Source: Pseudanabaena sp. BC1403 (GTDB lineage Bacteria; Cyanobacteriota; Cyanobacteriia; Pseudanabaenales; Pseudanabaenaceae). Taken from it: a stretch of 64,000 bases of DNA. This document shows, one piece after another, positions 53,956 to 62,333 of this stretch. A program made the translations under genes and the position numbers. The DNA lies in contig NZ_PDDM01000017.1 of NCBI RefSeq assembly GCF_002914585.1, positions 1 to 64,000 of the forward strand. Direction: 5' to 3'. The number at the start of each line of letters is the position of its first letter. The first letter of the stretch is position 1. The notes beneath the pieces were generated by a model. It had not been told where the DNA came from. It saw only the letters and a program-made list of their open reading frames with translations, and ran no database searches.

Positions 53956-54477
53956 ATGGATATTCATCAATTTCTCAAACTCTTTGTCGGTCGCTGGCGA
54001 TCGCAACGCAGCGATCACCAATTTAGCAAGGGAAATGGTGGTGATACTCGCGCTGTGATTGAGATTATCCCTCTAAGTCTAGATGATCCAGATTTGCTTA
54101 CAATTTGCCAAAAGTATGACATTCATCCTAATACAGCGATCCATCCGATGAAAATGTCGTGGGAGGAAGAATCTTTAAGCAGTAATAAACCTAAGGGCAA
54201 TGCTCTAGTCATACCTGTGCCTAATGATCTGAATTCACCCCAGAATGGTTTGATTTTGACCAACAATGGTAAAGGTTTTTATGAACTTGGTGTAGATGAA
54301 GCTCTGACAATTCAGACGATTACTGAACAAAATGTGATTGAGGAGCGGATTTGGTTTGGGAATCCTAACTTAAGATTTCGTGTAGCAACTTTGTTGCAAA
54401 GAGATACTGTTAGCGATCGCCATGTCCAATCCTCCAAGTTTTATTCGGAAATTCGCAGCGCTGAACCAAAAACATAA
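53956..54477 (+). CDS. cpcS: CpcS/CpeS-family phycobiliprotein lyase
   Basis: A 173-residue lipocalin-fold lyase that attaches phycocyanobilin at beta-84-type cysteines. The N-terminal QFLKLFVGRWRSQRSDHQF and the central NPNLRFRVATLLQRD and SKFYSEIR strands are typical of the S/U lyase family. CpcS and CpcU paralogues are not separable by eye, so the symbol is provisional. It follows cpcG by about 170 bp and a strong terminator, so it may have its own promoter. Confidence 0.85.
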   Translation: MDIHQFLKLFVGRWRSQRSDHQFSKGNGGDTRAVIEIIPLSLDDPDLLTICQKYDIHPNTAIHPMKMSWEEESLSSNKPKGNALVIPVPNDLNSPQNGLILTNNGKGFYELGVDEALTIQTITEQNVIEERIWFGNPNLRFRVATLLQRDTVSDRHVQSSKFYSEIRSAEPKT

Positions 54478-54508
54478 AGTGAATGCGGCACTTAGAAAAC
54501 TATTCACT

Positions 54509-54613
54509 TTATGTTTTTATTAAATGAGATATTAAAGTCCAAACTTCTAAGCCGATAAAACCCGCTAAAAAGATAAAAATCGCAATATTTAAACCAGTTT
54601 TAATTTTTTCCAT
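54509..54613 (-). CDS. 34-residue single-span membrane protein
   Basis: MEKIKTGLNIAIFIFLAGFI and GLEVWTLISHLIKT. One transmembrane helix (residues 9-27) with basic residues on both sides. Not recognised. The ribosome binding site is weak. The gene sits between the lyase and a large hairpin and runs antiparallel to its neighbours. Its size resembles small photosystem or b6f subunits. Confidence 0.4.
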   Translation of the reverse strand: MEKIKTGLNIAIFIFLAGFIGLEVWTLISHLIKT

Positions 54614-54632
54614 ATTTTTATATTGGGTATTA

Positions 54633-54697
54633 GACTCTTAAATAGATTAGGCTGGGTGGCGATTATTGCTGCCCAGCCTAATCTATTTAAGAGTGTC
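54633..54697. repeat. 65-bp hairpin upstream of the SPOR-like gene
   Basis: GACTCTTAAATAGATTAGGC.. pairs with its complement (one mismatch near each end) across a loop of about 15 bases. Confidence 0.8.
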
Positions 54698-54815
54698 ATA
54701 TATTTGACGAATTAGGTGCTTAAATAAACCAATAATTTTGACTAGAAAAATCATGACTTTATCTAGTTGGGTTAAACTTAACCGTTATTACATTCAAGTG
54801 TGAGGATGTACTGCT

Positions 54816-55916
54816 GTGAATTGGGTCAAAAGGTTTAGTATTCTCGGGTCTGTAGCGATCGCATCTTTAGCAATTGCTCAATCTGCATCGGCACGTTTTG
54901 TGATTTTTGTTTCTGGCAATGATCCCGCGACTTTACAGAGGGTTCGCACTGTTTCTCCAACTGCTTTTGCAACAAAGATCAACGATCAGCCTGCAATTCA
55001 AGCAGGTACATTTAACTCTGAAACTAGCGCTGATAGTCTAGCGATCGCACTGCAACAGTCTGGACTGTCAGCCCAAAAATATTTTCGAGCTTCAGGTGGA
55101 AAGGAAACTAATGTCCAAGTTCCTTTTTCAGAAGCCACCACATCTTCAGTAAATTCTTCAGTTGCTACTTTACCTAACCCGCAACAAGTTATAATTCAAT
55201 CAAGCTCAAATCCTCAACCAGTAAGCTTTCAGGTAGATTCTCAGCCTCAGGTTTTTAACTCTGCGCCTCAACAAGCGATCGCCTATAACCAGAACCAATA
55301 TCAGCAGATCACAACAAATACTGTCGTTCCACAGGTACAAACTCAGCAGGTGCTAGTACCACGTTGGCAACAAGTACTAGTTCCAGAAACAAGACAAATT
55401 GTCACCCAGACAGTTGTTCCTCAAACTCAAATTGTTCAAACTGGCTATACACAACAGACAGTGCAACCAACTACTTATGTACAGCCAACTGTACAAGCGA
55501 CAGGCTATACACAAACAACAGGTTATGTGCAACCACAGACAGGTTTTATTCCTACGACATCAACAACAATAGTCCCAACAACCTACGACAACTCGACAGC
55601 TACTAGTTTCGCCTTGCAGCCTCAGTCAACTAATACAGCTTATAGCTCTAGCAGTTATACTACTACTGCAACCGAGCCACAGTTATTGCAAGCCACCCAG
55701 AATTCTAATTTTCGTTATGTTGTAGCCGTCCCAGCATCTGCAAGCAATCAGTTTTTGCTATCACGAGTGCGTCAATATGTTCCTAACGCCTTTTTGGCAA
55801 ATTCTGGACGTGGTACTTATATTCATTCAGGTGCTTATCAAAGTCGCGATTCAGCCGAAGCTGTATCTCGCTATTTGCGATCGCAAGGTGTTGACTCACG
55901 AGTTCTTTACTTCTAA
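54816..55916 (+). CDS. Exported protein with duplicated SPOR-like ends
   Basis: A 366-residue protein. It has a signal peptide (residues 5-26, cleavage near SASARF), a first SPOR-like unit (27-92, RFVIFVSGNDPATLQRVRTV to QAGTFNSETSADSLAIALQQ), a long Gln/Thr/Pro-rich linker with YTQ/QPT repeats (about 95-290) and a second SPOR-like unit (300-366, RYVVAVPASASNQFLLSRVR to HSGAYQSRDSAEAVSRYLRS). SPOR modules bind denuded septal glycan, so a cell-division or envelope role is inferred. GTG start. It ends two bases before potB. Confidence 0.75.
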   Translation: MNWVKRFSILGSVAIASLAIAQSASARFVIFVSGNDPATLQRVRTVSPTAFATKINDQPAIQAGTFNSETSADSLAIALQQSGLSAQKYFRASGGKETNVQVPFSEATTSSVNSSVATLPNPQQVIIQSSSNPQPVSFQVDSQPQVFNSAPQQAIAYNQNQYQQITTNTVVPQVQTQQVLVPRWQQVLVPETRQIVTQTVVPQTQIVQTGYTQQTVQPTTYVQPTVQATGYTQTTGYVQPQTGFIPTTSTTIVPTTYDNSTATSFALQPQSTNTAYSSSSYTTTATEPQLLQATQNSNFRYVVAVPASASNQFLLSRVRQYVPNAFLANSGRGTYIHSGAYQSRDSAEAVSRYLRSQGVDSRVLYF

Positions 55917-55918
55917 AT

Positions 55919-56824
55919 ATGCCTGTGAATAGCTCTTCAGATATTCCTCCTACCCAAAACCCCAAAACAGTTCGGCGGCTCAAGTGGCTAGAGCCTTTAG
56001 CTTTATTGTTCCCAAGTGGCTTTTGGCTGATCTCATTTTTGATTATTCCAACAGTTTTTATTTTAATTCAGAGCCTTGCCCCTCTGGGTAAAACTGAGTT
56101 TGGACTAGACAACTACCAGAGAGTATTTGAGTACGTTGGTGGCAACTTTATCTATCTAGTCGTCGTATGGAGATCGCTGCTTTATGCAGCTATCACTACA
56201 GGATTTTGTTTAATCTTAGGATTTCCTGTAGCTTACTGGCTAGCTGTGATTGCTCCCAAGCGTTGGCGCAATATTTTGCTACTTCTATTTGTATTGCCTT
56301 TATGGACTTCATCATTATTAAGATCCTATGCATGGATTACAATTTTGCGACCGACTGGAGTTCTAAACACTTTTCTGAACTTCATTGGACTATCAGGGAT
56401 CAATGTATTGAATAAAGCTGAGGGCGTGATCATTGGCATGATTTATACTTATCTGCCCTATATGGTTTTAGTTTTATATACTTCGCTCGAACGTCTCGAT
56501 CTCCGTCTACTTGAGGCAGCAGCTGATCTCGGCGCTAATGCTAAACAAACTTTTTGGCAGATTACAGTTCCACAGGTTTCCTCAGGAATTATCGCGGGAG
56601 CCGCCCTAGTATCGATCACTAGTTTTAGTGATTACATCAACCCGCAACTATTAGGTGGTCCTGCTAGTCGCACGATCGCCTCAGTTATTGAGTTGCAATT
56701 TTTGGGGGCAAGTAGCAATCGAGGTTTTGGCTCGGCGCTCAGTATGGTGCTCATTTTGTTAGTAACAATTGTAATTGCCTTGCTAATTAAATATGGCGAT
56801 CGCAGGGTGGTAAGTGATGGCTAA
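55919..56824 (+). CDS. potB: Polyamine ABC transporter permease PotB
   Basis: A 301-residue permease with about six transmembrane helices. The EAA loop is EAAADLGANAKQTFWQITVPQ (around 200-220) and the LFPSGFWLISFLIIPTVFILIQSL start is typical of PotB/PotH. It begins two bases after the SPOR-like gene and overlaps potC, so the three may be one transcript. The ATPase potA and binding protein potD are not within the window. Spermidine/putrescine specificity is inferred from family. Confidence 0.92.
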   Translation: MPVNSSSDIPPTQNPKTVRRLKWLEPLALLFPSGFWLISFLIIPTVFILIQSLAPLGKTEFGLDNYQRVFEYVGGNFIYLVVVWRSLLYAAITTGFCLILGFPVAYWLAVIAPKRWRNILLLLFVLPLWTSSLLRSYAWITILRPTGVLNTFLNFIGLSGINVLNKAEGVIIGMIYTYLPYMVLVLYTSLERLDLRLLEAAADLGANAKQTFWQITVPQVSSGIIAGAALVSITSFSDYINPQLLGGPASRTIASVIELQFLGASSNRGFGSALSMVLILLVTIVIALLIKYGDRRVVSDG

Positions 56825-57617
56825 TCAAATCAATGTGCCAACCGTTAAGCGCTGGCAAACTTGGTATACGGTAATTGCATTCTTTTACATGTACTTGCCG
56901 ATCGCCGTTCTAACACTTTTTAGCTTTAATGATTCACCATTGCCTTCACAATGGGCAGGATTTACTTGGAAGTGGTATGAAAAGTTTCTTCAAAATCCGA
57001 AATTACTGGCTGCTCTACAAAACAGCCTCGGTGTCGCACTCACAGCTGTTTCAGTCTCCGCTATTCTCGGGACTCTTACCGCCGTCGGATTAGCTCGATA
57101 TTATTTTCCAGGCAAAAGTCTATATCGAGGAGTTACCTATTTACCCTTAATCATTCCTGATATTGCGATCGCTGTAGCGACCCTAGTGTTTTTTGCCGCT
57201 ATTCAGCTACCTCTAAGCCTTGTCACGATTGTAATTGCGCACATTGTTTTTTGTCTTGCTTACGTTGCTATAGTAGTTTCCAGTCGCCTTGCCACCATCG
57301 ATCCCCAACTCGAAGAAGCCGCCCTTGATCTTGGAGCTACACCCGTACAAGCCTTTTTAAGGGTGCTATTGCCGCAGCTTTTACCAGGAATTTTGTCTGG
57401 ATGTCTCTTGGCATTTATTTTGAGCATGGATGACTTTGTAATTGCATATTTCTCAGCAGGCGCTGGCTCGACAACATTACCAATGTACATTTTCTCCACA
57501 CTGCGAAGTGGTGGCGTAACCCCCGAATTGAATGCCCTTAGCGTGTTATTGATTATTGCTTCAGCTTCAATAGCGGCGATTGCGGAAGCGATCAGAAGTT
57601 GGGGCAAATTTGATTAG
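56817..57617 (+). CDS. potC: Polyamine ABC transporter permease PotC
   Basis: A 266-residue permease partner of PotB. It has six predicted helices, LFSFNDSPLPSQWAGFTWKWYEKFLQNP near the N-terminus and an EAA loop EEAALDLGATPVQAFLRVLL. The ATG at 56817 overlaps the potB stop (ATGGCTAA); a GTG three bases earlier would add one Met. The pair forms the membrane part of a polyamine importer. Confidence 0.92.
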   Translation: MANQINVPTVKRWQTWYTVIAFFYMYLPIAVLTLFSFNDSPLPSQWAGFTWKWYEKFLQNPKLLAALQNSLGVALTAVSVSAILGTLTAVGLARYYFPGKSLYRGVTYLPLIIPDIAIAVATLVFFAAIQLPLSLVTIVIAHIVFCLAYVAIVVSSRLATIDPQLEEAALDLGATPVQAFLRVLLPQLLPGILSGCLLAFILSMDDFVIAYFSAGAGSTTLPMYIFSTLRSGGVTPELNALSVLLIIASASIAAIAEAIRSWGKFD

Positions 57618-57825
57618 GTCTGGATAGCGGTGATAAATAATTAATCTCAATCAGATTGTATATATAGCATTTAGATTTATCCGTTTAAATTGACATGAGA
57701 AAATCGTAAAATGCGACATTTTTTAAAGAGCTTTATCAAAAATTAATTGGTTTTACAAACATAGGTTAAAAACGTGTGGTATATTACATTTGGCAAAGCT
57801 AATCAAAGCTACAGAATGACTCCCC

Positions 57826-58269
57826 ATGAGTGAGAAGCCTTTAAAGCTGCGAATCTCAATTCCACCCGTTGAGGGAATCGAGGACATTCCCATCGCAGCA
57901 GTCGAAGTACTCGCTACAAAAATGGGGTTTGATCCTGATGCTGTGCAAGATATCGTACAAGCTCTTACGGAAGCATTAGTTAATGCGGTTCTTTACAGTA
58001 CATCTGATCTTGACGTAGAAGTTGTAGTTTTCGCGGCAAATACCAGCCTAATTGTAGAAGTCCATGATCGTGGATCGGGTTTTGATATAGATAGTGTACC
58101 TCCACCTGATTTTGATTTGATATCCGAGATTGGTGTCAAAAACGGTGGATTTGGTATACATATGATCAAAGCACTGGTTGATAAGGTCGAGATCGAATCT
58201 ACCAATCAAGGTACAACAGTCCGTATGAGTAAGTTCCTGTCTATCCCCAAACCTATTCTCCAATCATGA
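57826..58269 (+). CDS. RsbW-type anti-sigma/serine kinase
   Basis: A 147-residue GHKL ATPase. DIVQALTEALVNAVLYST is the N-box with the conserved Asn, VEVHDRGSGFDIDSVPPPD the G1 segment, and GVKNGGFGIHMIKALVDKVE the G2 segment, as in RsbW/SpoIIAB. Such kinases phosphorylate STAS antagonists and sequester sigma factors. Its TGA overlaps the next gene's ATG, so the STAS protein encoded there is probably the partner. No sigma factor gene is adjacent. Confidence 0.9.
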   Translation: MSEKPLKLRISIPPVEGIEDIPIAAVEVLATKMGFDPDAVQDIVQALTEALVNAVLYSTSDLDVEVVVFAANTSLIVEVHDRGSGFDIDSVPPPDFDLISEIGVKNGGFGIHMIKALVDKVEIESTNQGTTVRMSKFLSIPKPILQS

Positions 58270-58616
58270 CTCATTCCTCATTTTTACAAGATGAACTCAA
58301 GATCGTCGAACAGATTGATGGCGATCAAGTTATTCTCAAACTAAATGGTGCTTTGAGTGTAACGACGGTTCCATATTTTAGACAAGCCGTACAACCATTT
58401 ATTGATCGCAAACTATCAGCGATCGTTTTGGATTTTGAAGGAGTGACTAAAATCGTTAGTAGAGGCGTAGGTGCAGCAATTGATATGGCAGTGCAAGCCA
58501 AGAAACAAGGTGGAAAGTTGCGTCTAGAGAATGTGGGCAAATATGGTCGATCTTTATATATCCAAGGCGTACATTTAGTAGCTGAAGTGCCTGAGCTCGA
58601 AGGATTTGAGCCATAA
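58266..58616 (+). CDS. STAS-domain anti-sigma-factor antagonist
   Basis: A 116-residue STAS protein of the SpoIIAA/RsbV type. DGDQVILKLNGALSVTTVPYFRQAV and IVLDFEGVTKIVSRGVGAAIDMAVQAKKQGGKLRLENVG are family patterns. The phospho-acceptor Ser is kept in KIVSRG, although the second Ser of the usual SSG is Arg. It overlaps the kinase gene by four bases (ATGA), the standard layout of partner-switching pairs. Confidence 0.9.
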   Translation: MTHSSFLQDELKIVEQIDGDQVILKLNGALSVTTVPYFRQAVQPFIDRKLSAIVLDFEGVTKIVSRGVGAAIDMAVQAKKQGGKLRLENVGKYGRSLYIQGVHLVAEVPELEGFEP

Positions 58617-58623
58617 GTTTTAT

Positions 58624-58680
58624 AAAAAGCAAATAAAATAGAGGTAGTGCTTTGCACTGCCTCTATTTTATTTGCTTTTT
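58624..58680 (+). terminator. Terminator after the STAS gene
   Basis: AAAAAGCAAATAAAATAGAG.., TTT loop and near-perfect complement ending in T5. Confidence 0.75.
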
Positions 58681-58706
58681 AAATTGATTTTTAATAGGCA
58701 ATAAAA

Positions 58707-58811
58707 ATGAAAATCATCAGTCGTAAATCATTGGGCATTCAATGCGTTTTCGATATCGGCTTAGAGCGCGATCATAATTTTTTACTAGATAATGGCTGTA
58801 TAGCTTCAAAT
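58707..58811 (+). other. Split-intein C-fragment of DnaE
   Basis: 35 codons containing [17 protein letters not shown] and ending CIASN. The last Asn35 is the cyclising residue, Ser34 stands for the usual penultimate His, and Cys36 of the extein is the nucleophile followed by the classic FN. The Asp of the VFDIG block F is present, so the fragment looks active. Confidence 0.93.
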
Positions 58812-60086
58812 TGCTTTAATAAATCTCATAGCGTCGCCTATGGGTATGTGACTTATCAAACCGCATATCTTAAAGCAAATTACCCTGTGGAATATATGGC
58901 GGCGCTACTGTCTTCGGTCAGTGGTGACCAAGAAAAGGTACAGCGATATATTGCTAATTGCCGCAGTATGGGGATCCCTGTTGTTCCGCCAGATGTAAAT
59001 AGCTCAGGTGAAGACTTTACCCCTCGTGGACATCAGGTTTTGTTTGGCTTAGCTGCAATTAAAAATTTAGGTGCAGGACCTATAGCTTCAATTTTACAGG
59101 CGCGTCAAGAAGGGGCTTTTACATCATTGGCGGATTTATGTAGCCGTCTCGATTCGCGATCGCTAAACAAAAAAGCATTAGAAGCATTAATTCAAACTGG
59201 AGCATTAGATTTACTAGAGCCAAATCGCCACCAATTGATGAACGATCTTGAAATCACGATGGAATGGGCTTCTCGACGAGCTAAGGAGCAGGCATCTGGA
59301 CAAGGTAATATTTTCGATTTCTTTGGTGAAAGTAGTAATACGAAAACTTTTGATACTGCCCCAACTACATCCCGCGTTCAAGACTACTCTTCTCAAGACA
59401 AACTTCGACTTGAAAAAGAACTGTTAGGTTTTTATATTTCCGATCATCCGCTTAGTGTGGTCAGTCGTTCAGCAAAATTAATGGCTCCGATCAATCTCTG
59501 TGATATACCCGACTCTTTAGAGACTAAGGTAGTAACCGCGATCGCTTTAATTCTGGAAATTAAAGAGGTCGTCACAAAAAAAGGCGATCGCATGGCAATT
59601 TTACAGCTTGAAGATTTAACAGGCAGTACTGAAGCCGTTGTTTTCCCAAAAACCTTTGATAAGGTCAAGCATCTAATGGAAAAGGACAAACGCCTAATGG
59701 TCTGGGGGAAAATTGATCGCCGCGATGAGCAAACGCAATTAATTATTGATGATATGCAGCCGATTGAGTCAGTGCGTATGGTACGGGTCGAACTCACTCG
59801 CGAGCAAGCAAGAGATCGGCAGGTTTTGGAGCAACTCAAAAAAGCATTAAATCCTAACCCCAGTTATAGCAGCCATACCAGTAATGGCAATTCCAGTTAT
59901 GGCAAATCCAATTATGGTAGAAATGAGCCTGATATTTCTAACAAAATCCCCGTAATTGCATCGATTGAGTATATGCCGAAGTTAGTTCGCTTAGGCAATC
60001 AGTTCTGGGTGCAAGATGAAGAAACTGCCGTTAAAGCTTTACTGCAAGCAGGATTCAAAGCAACTTACGACGCACTAGTTACTTAA
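58707..60086 (+). CDS. dnaE: DNA polymerase III alpha, C-terminal half, with split C-intein
   Basis: A 459-residue split DnaE-C. The first 35 residues are a C-intein (start [10 protein letters not shown]) and the extein starts at Cys36 with [20 protein letters not shown], as in cyanobacterial DnaE. The remainder is the C-terminal part of the alpha subunit: helix-hairpin-helix region, [12 protein letters not shown], the OB-fold ([37 protein letters not shown]) and a Ser/Asn/Tyr-rich linker near residue 390. It must be trans-spliced to DnaE-N, which is encoded elsewhere. The first Met of the frame is the intein start. Confidence 0.96.
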   Translation: MKIISRKSLGIQCVFDIGLERDHNFLLDNGCIASNCFNKSHSVAYGYVTYQTAYLKANYPVEYMAALLSSVSGDQEKVQRYIANCRSMGIPVVPPDVNSSGEDFTPRGHQVLFGLAAIKNLGAGPIASILQARQEGAFTSLADLCSRLDSRSLNKKALEALIQTGALDLLEPNRHQLMNDLEITMEWASRRAKEQASGQGNIFDFFGESSNTKTFDTAPTTSRVQDYSSQDKLRLEKELLGFYISDHPLSVVSRSAKLMAPINLCDIPDSLETKVVTAIALILEIKEVVTKKGDRMAILQLEDLTGSTEAVVFPKTFDKVKHLMEKDKRLMVWGKIDRRDEQTQLIIDDMQPIESVRMVRVELTREQARDRQVLEQLKKALNPNPSYSSHTSNGNSSYGKSNYGRNEPDISNKIPVIASIEYMPKLVRLGNQFWVQDEETAVKALLQAGFKATYDALVT

Positions 60087-60119
60087 AAGAAGAGAGGTGC
60101 AAAGCACCTCTCTTCTTTT
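60085..60119. terminator. Bidirectional terminator dnaE-C/trmL
   Basis: AAAAGAAGAGAGGTGC, AAA loop, GCACCTCTCTTCTTTT between convergent genes. Confidence 0.85.
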
Positions 60120-60564
60120 ATATTCCTAATTGTCTTCTGGCTTCAAATAGACCAAGAGCCGCACTCACCGATAGATTTAGACTACGAACCTTAGGGTGTT
60201 CCATAGGAATCTGGACAGATGGATTGTTGGCAATGATCTCTTCGGGTAATCCGCTTGATTCACTGCCAAATAGGAGCCAGTCACCATCTTGGTATTGAAA
60301 TTCTCGGAAGCTTTGTGAACCTCGCGCACTAAAGCAAATCCATCGTCCTCCTTTTGAGGCTTCGCGCAAAGATTCAATATTGGGATGTACAGTTACGTTC
60401 ACATATTCCCAATAGTCTATACCTGCGCGTTTAAGTTGGCGATCGCTAATTTCAAAGCCTAAAGGCTCTACCAGATGCAAATGTGTGTTCGTTGCCGCAC
60501 AGGTACGAGCGATGTTGCCAGTATTAGGTGGGATTTCAGGATAGATGAGAGCGACTTGTAGCAT
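60118..60564 (-). CDS. trmL: tRNA (cytidine/uridine-34 2'-O)-methyltransferase TrmL
   Basis: A 148-residue SPOUT methyltransferase acting on the wobble nucleoside of tRNA-Leu. LIYPEIPPNTGNIARTCAATNTHLHLVEPLGF, LLFGSESSGLPEEI (knot motif 2) and VRSLNLSVSAALGLFEA (motif 3) are classic TrmL/TrmJ motifs. A tRNA-Leu gene sits 660 bp away, but the linkage is likely accidental. Two small hairpins follow its start upstream. Confidence 0.95.
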   Translation of the reverse strand: MLQVALIYPEIPPNTGNIARTCAATNTHLHLVEPLGFEISDRQLKRAGIDYWEYVNVTVHPNIESLREASKGGRWICFSARGSQSFREFQYQDGDWLLFGSESSGLPEEIIANNPSVQIPMEHPKVRSLNLSVSAALGLFEARRQLGI

Positions 60565-60575
60565 TGACTATGAAT

Positions 60576-60650
60576 ATATTTAAAGACTGCGTTGTTAACA
60601 CAGTCTTTAAATATAAAAGAATTGCGGCACTTCATGCCGTAATTCTTTTT
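60576..60650. terminator. Two hairpins upstream of trmL, downstream of the 60652 gene
   Basis: ATATTTAAAGACTG.. (60576-60613) and AAAAGAATT.CGGCA..TGCCG.AATTCTTTTT (60616-60650). The second abuts the stop codon of the 60652 gene and has a T-run. Confidence 0.65.
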
Positions 60651-60651
60651 A

Positions 60652-61047
60652 TTACACTTTAGCTCGCTCTTCAATGTCTTCTAGGGTTTGTAGAACTAGA
60701 CGCTTGGCTTGGAGTTTCCAGCCCCATTTTTGCAAGGCGATCGCAGCCCCTGTACCAACAATTGTGGCAATAAAATCTAAGGGTTGCTCCATCGATATCC
60801 CTAAAAGTAGCCCCAGTCCAGCGATACCCCAAAAAGGTAAAGAGACAGTCTGACGATTCTTTTCTACTATTTTGCTAATGTCGTCGGTTGGCATTGCTGC
60901 GACTAACTCAGATTTTGCTTGTTTTTGTTCGGCTTTGTTGAGAGATAGACCGATTTTTTGGCGAAGTTTTTCGATTTTGCGAGCATTGGTGCTGTACTGC
61001 ACTAACTCATCTTCCGCCAACATGATTAAACGCTCTAACTTTGCCAT
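60652..61047 (-). CDS. Unrecognised protein with two membrane segments
   Basis: Not recognised. The 131 residues begin with a charged helical part (LERLIMLAEDELVQYSTNAR, basic helix up to about 65) and then two hydrophobic segments (72-86 VSLPFWGIAGLGLLLG and 93-106 LDFIATIVGTGAAIAL), ending with a basic helix. It resembles small coiled-coil membrane proteins of unknown role. The T-rich hairpin downstream supports it as a real gene. Confidence 0.65.
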   Translation of the reverse strand: MAKLERLIMLAEDELVQYSTNARKIEKLRQKIGLSLNKAEQKQAKSELVAAMPTDDISKIVEKNRQTVSLPFWGIAGLGLLLGISMEQPLDFIATIVGTGAAIALQKWGWKLQAKRLVLQTLEDIEERAKV

Positions 61048-61227
61048 TGGTAAATATATCGAGATAATTAAATGAGATGTACTTCACAGAGTGTCTCAAT
61101 CTAAGCATCATAGCGATCGCGATCGCAATTACCAAAAGGATAGAGGTCGGGCGATCGCCACAAAAACATCAAAAAAATATTTGACAAGATGCACCATTCT
61201 TGTTGTAGAATATAAGTCTTGAAAAAA

Positions 61228-61309
61228 GGGCGAGTGGCGGAATTGGTAGACGCATCAGACTCAAAATCTGACGACTTCGGTCATGAGAGTTCGATTCTCT
61301 CTTTGCCCA
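61228..61309 (+). tRNA. trnL-CAA: tRNA-Leu (CAA)
   Basis: An 82-base class II tRNA with a long variable arm. Acceptor arms GGGCGAG/CTTTGCCC; D-loop TGGCGGAATTGGTAGACGCA; anticodon stem-loop TCAGA-CTCAAAA-TCTGA giving anticodon CAA; variable arm CGACTTCGGTCA; T-arm GAGAGTTCGATTCTCTC. It reads UUG leucine codons. The 3' CCA is not encoded. A terminator follows. Confidence 0.96.
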
Positions 61310-61315
61310 TAAAAT

Positions 61316-61350
61316 AAAAAAGAGTTCTCATTTTGTGAGAACTCTTTTTT
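61316..61350. terminator. Terminator after tRNA-Leu
   Basis: AAAAAGAGTTCTCA, TTTTG loop, TGAGAACTCTTTTTT, shared with the convergent HdrB-like gene's end at 61349. Confidence 0.85.
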
Positions 61351-62245
61351 ATATGGAAATTTTTTGTAAAACCGAACTCGTGGAAACAATGTGGTGATCT
61401 AAGCCAAGCACTTTGGGTTCGATGCCGATCGCCAATCCTATCAATTGTGGTAAGTGCAAAATCGGGATGCCAAGTTTTTGCCCAATTACGCTTTCAACTT
61501 CAGGTTGGCGCGAATCGAGATTGAGATGACAAAGAGGACATGGCGTGACAATACAATCTGCTCCTGCGGCGATCGCAGCGGTGAGGTGTCGTCCCGCCAT
61601 CGAGAAAGATTCTTTGGGCGCATAGCTGGAAATTGGCCAGCCGCAGCATTGCACGCGACCTTCGTAATAGACAGGAGTTGCGCCAACGGTGCGAAATACA
61701 TTTTCTAGAGATTCTGGTCGAAATGGATCGTCAAAGCGAGTGACTGTTTGCGATCGCAACAGGTAGCAGCCATAGAATGCAGCACATTTAAGATTAGCTA
61801 GAGAGCGAGTTACTTTGGCTGCGATATTTTCTAAACCATAGTCGCGGATTAGAACCCAGAGTAAGTGTAAAACTTCGGTAGAACCTTGGAAATCATGTCC
61901 TTGTGTATTCAGGAGTGCATTTACTTCGTCTTTGCGAGTAGTATCCGAGCTTTTGAGTTTATCGTTGACACGACCAAGTACACCCTGACAGGTGCTGCAT
62001 TGCGTCATCACAGTAAGATTTAATTCTTCGGCAAGAGAAATGTTGCGAGCATTGATGACATCCTCCATTAGTTCGTCAGTTTCCTTGAACGTGCCAGAAC
62101 CGCAGCAGGTTGCCTTATGCAATTCCACGAGTTCAATTCCTAATGCTTGTGCGATCGCTGTTGTCGATGCATGTAGCTCTTTACAAGCACCCTTAGCAAC
62201 ACATCCTGAGTAATAAGCGTATTTCAATGCTTTAGTTTCTGTCAT
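61349..62245 (-). CDS. HdrB/SdhE-like CCG-domain protein
   Basis: A 298-residue protein with two CCG domains. The first has Cys15, Cys21, CCG at 47-49 and QCSTC at 82-86; the second has YGCYLL, QCCGWP and PCPLC. Each cysteine-rich domain can hold a [4Fe-4S] or noncubane cluster, as in heterodisulfide reductase subunit B and type-E succinate dehydrogenase SdhE. No HdrA/C or Sdh partner is adjacent, so the electron partners are unknown. The stop falls within the tRNA terminator. Confidence 0.9.
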   Translation of the reverse strand: MTETKALKYAYYSGCVAKGACKELHASTTAIAQALGIELVELHKATCCGSGTFKETDELMEDVINARNISLAEELNLTVMTQCSTCQGVLGRVNDKLKSSDTTRKDEVNALLNTQGHDFQGSTEVLHLLWVLIRDYGLENIAAKVTRSLANLKCAAFYGCYLLRSQTVTRFDDPFRPESLENVFRTVGATPVYYEGRVQCCGWPISSYAPKESFSMAGRHLTAAIAAGADCIVTPCPLCHLNLDSRQPEVESVIGQKLGIPILHLPQLIGLAIGIEPKVLGLDHHIVSTSSVLQKISI

Positions 62246-62290
62246 TTCTCTTATCGCAAATCTTTCCCTTGAGCATCTAAATTACCACCA

Positions 62291-62327
62291 AAAAAGAGAG
62301 GCGGCGCTTAGCGCCGCCTCTCTTTTT
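62291..62327 (-). terminator. rpe terminator
   Basis: AAAAAGAGAGGCGGCGC, TTA loop, exact complement with T5, just beyond the rpe stop. Confidence 0.9.
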
Positions 62328-62333
62328 GATTAA

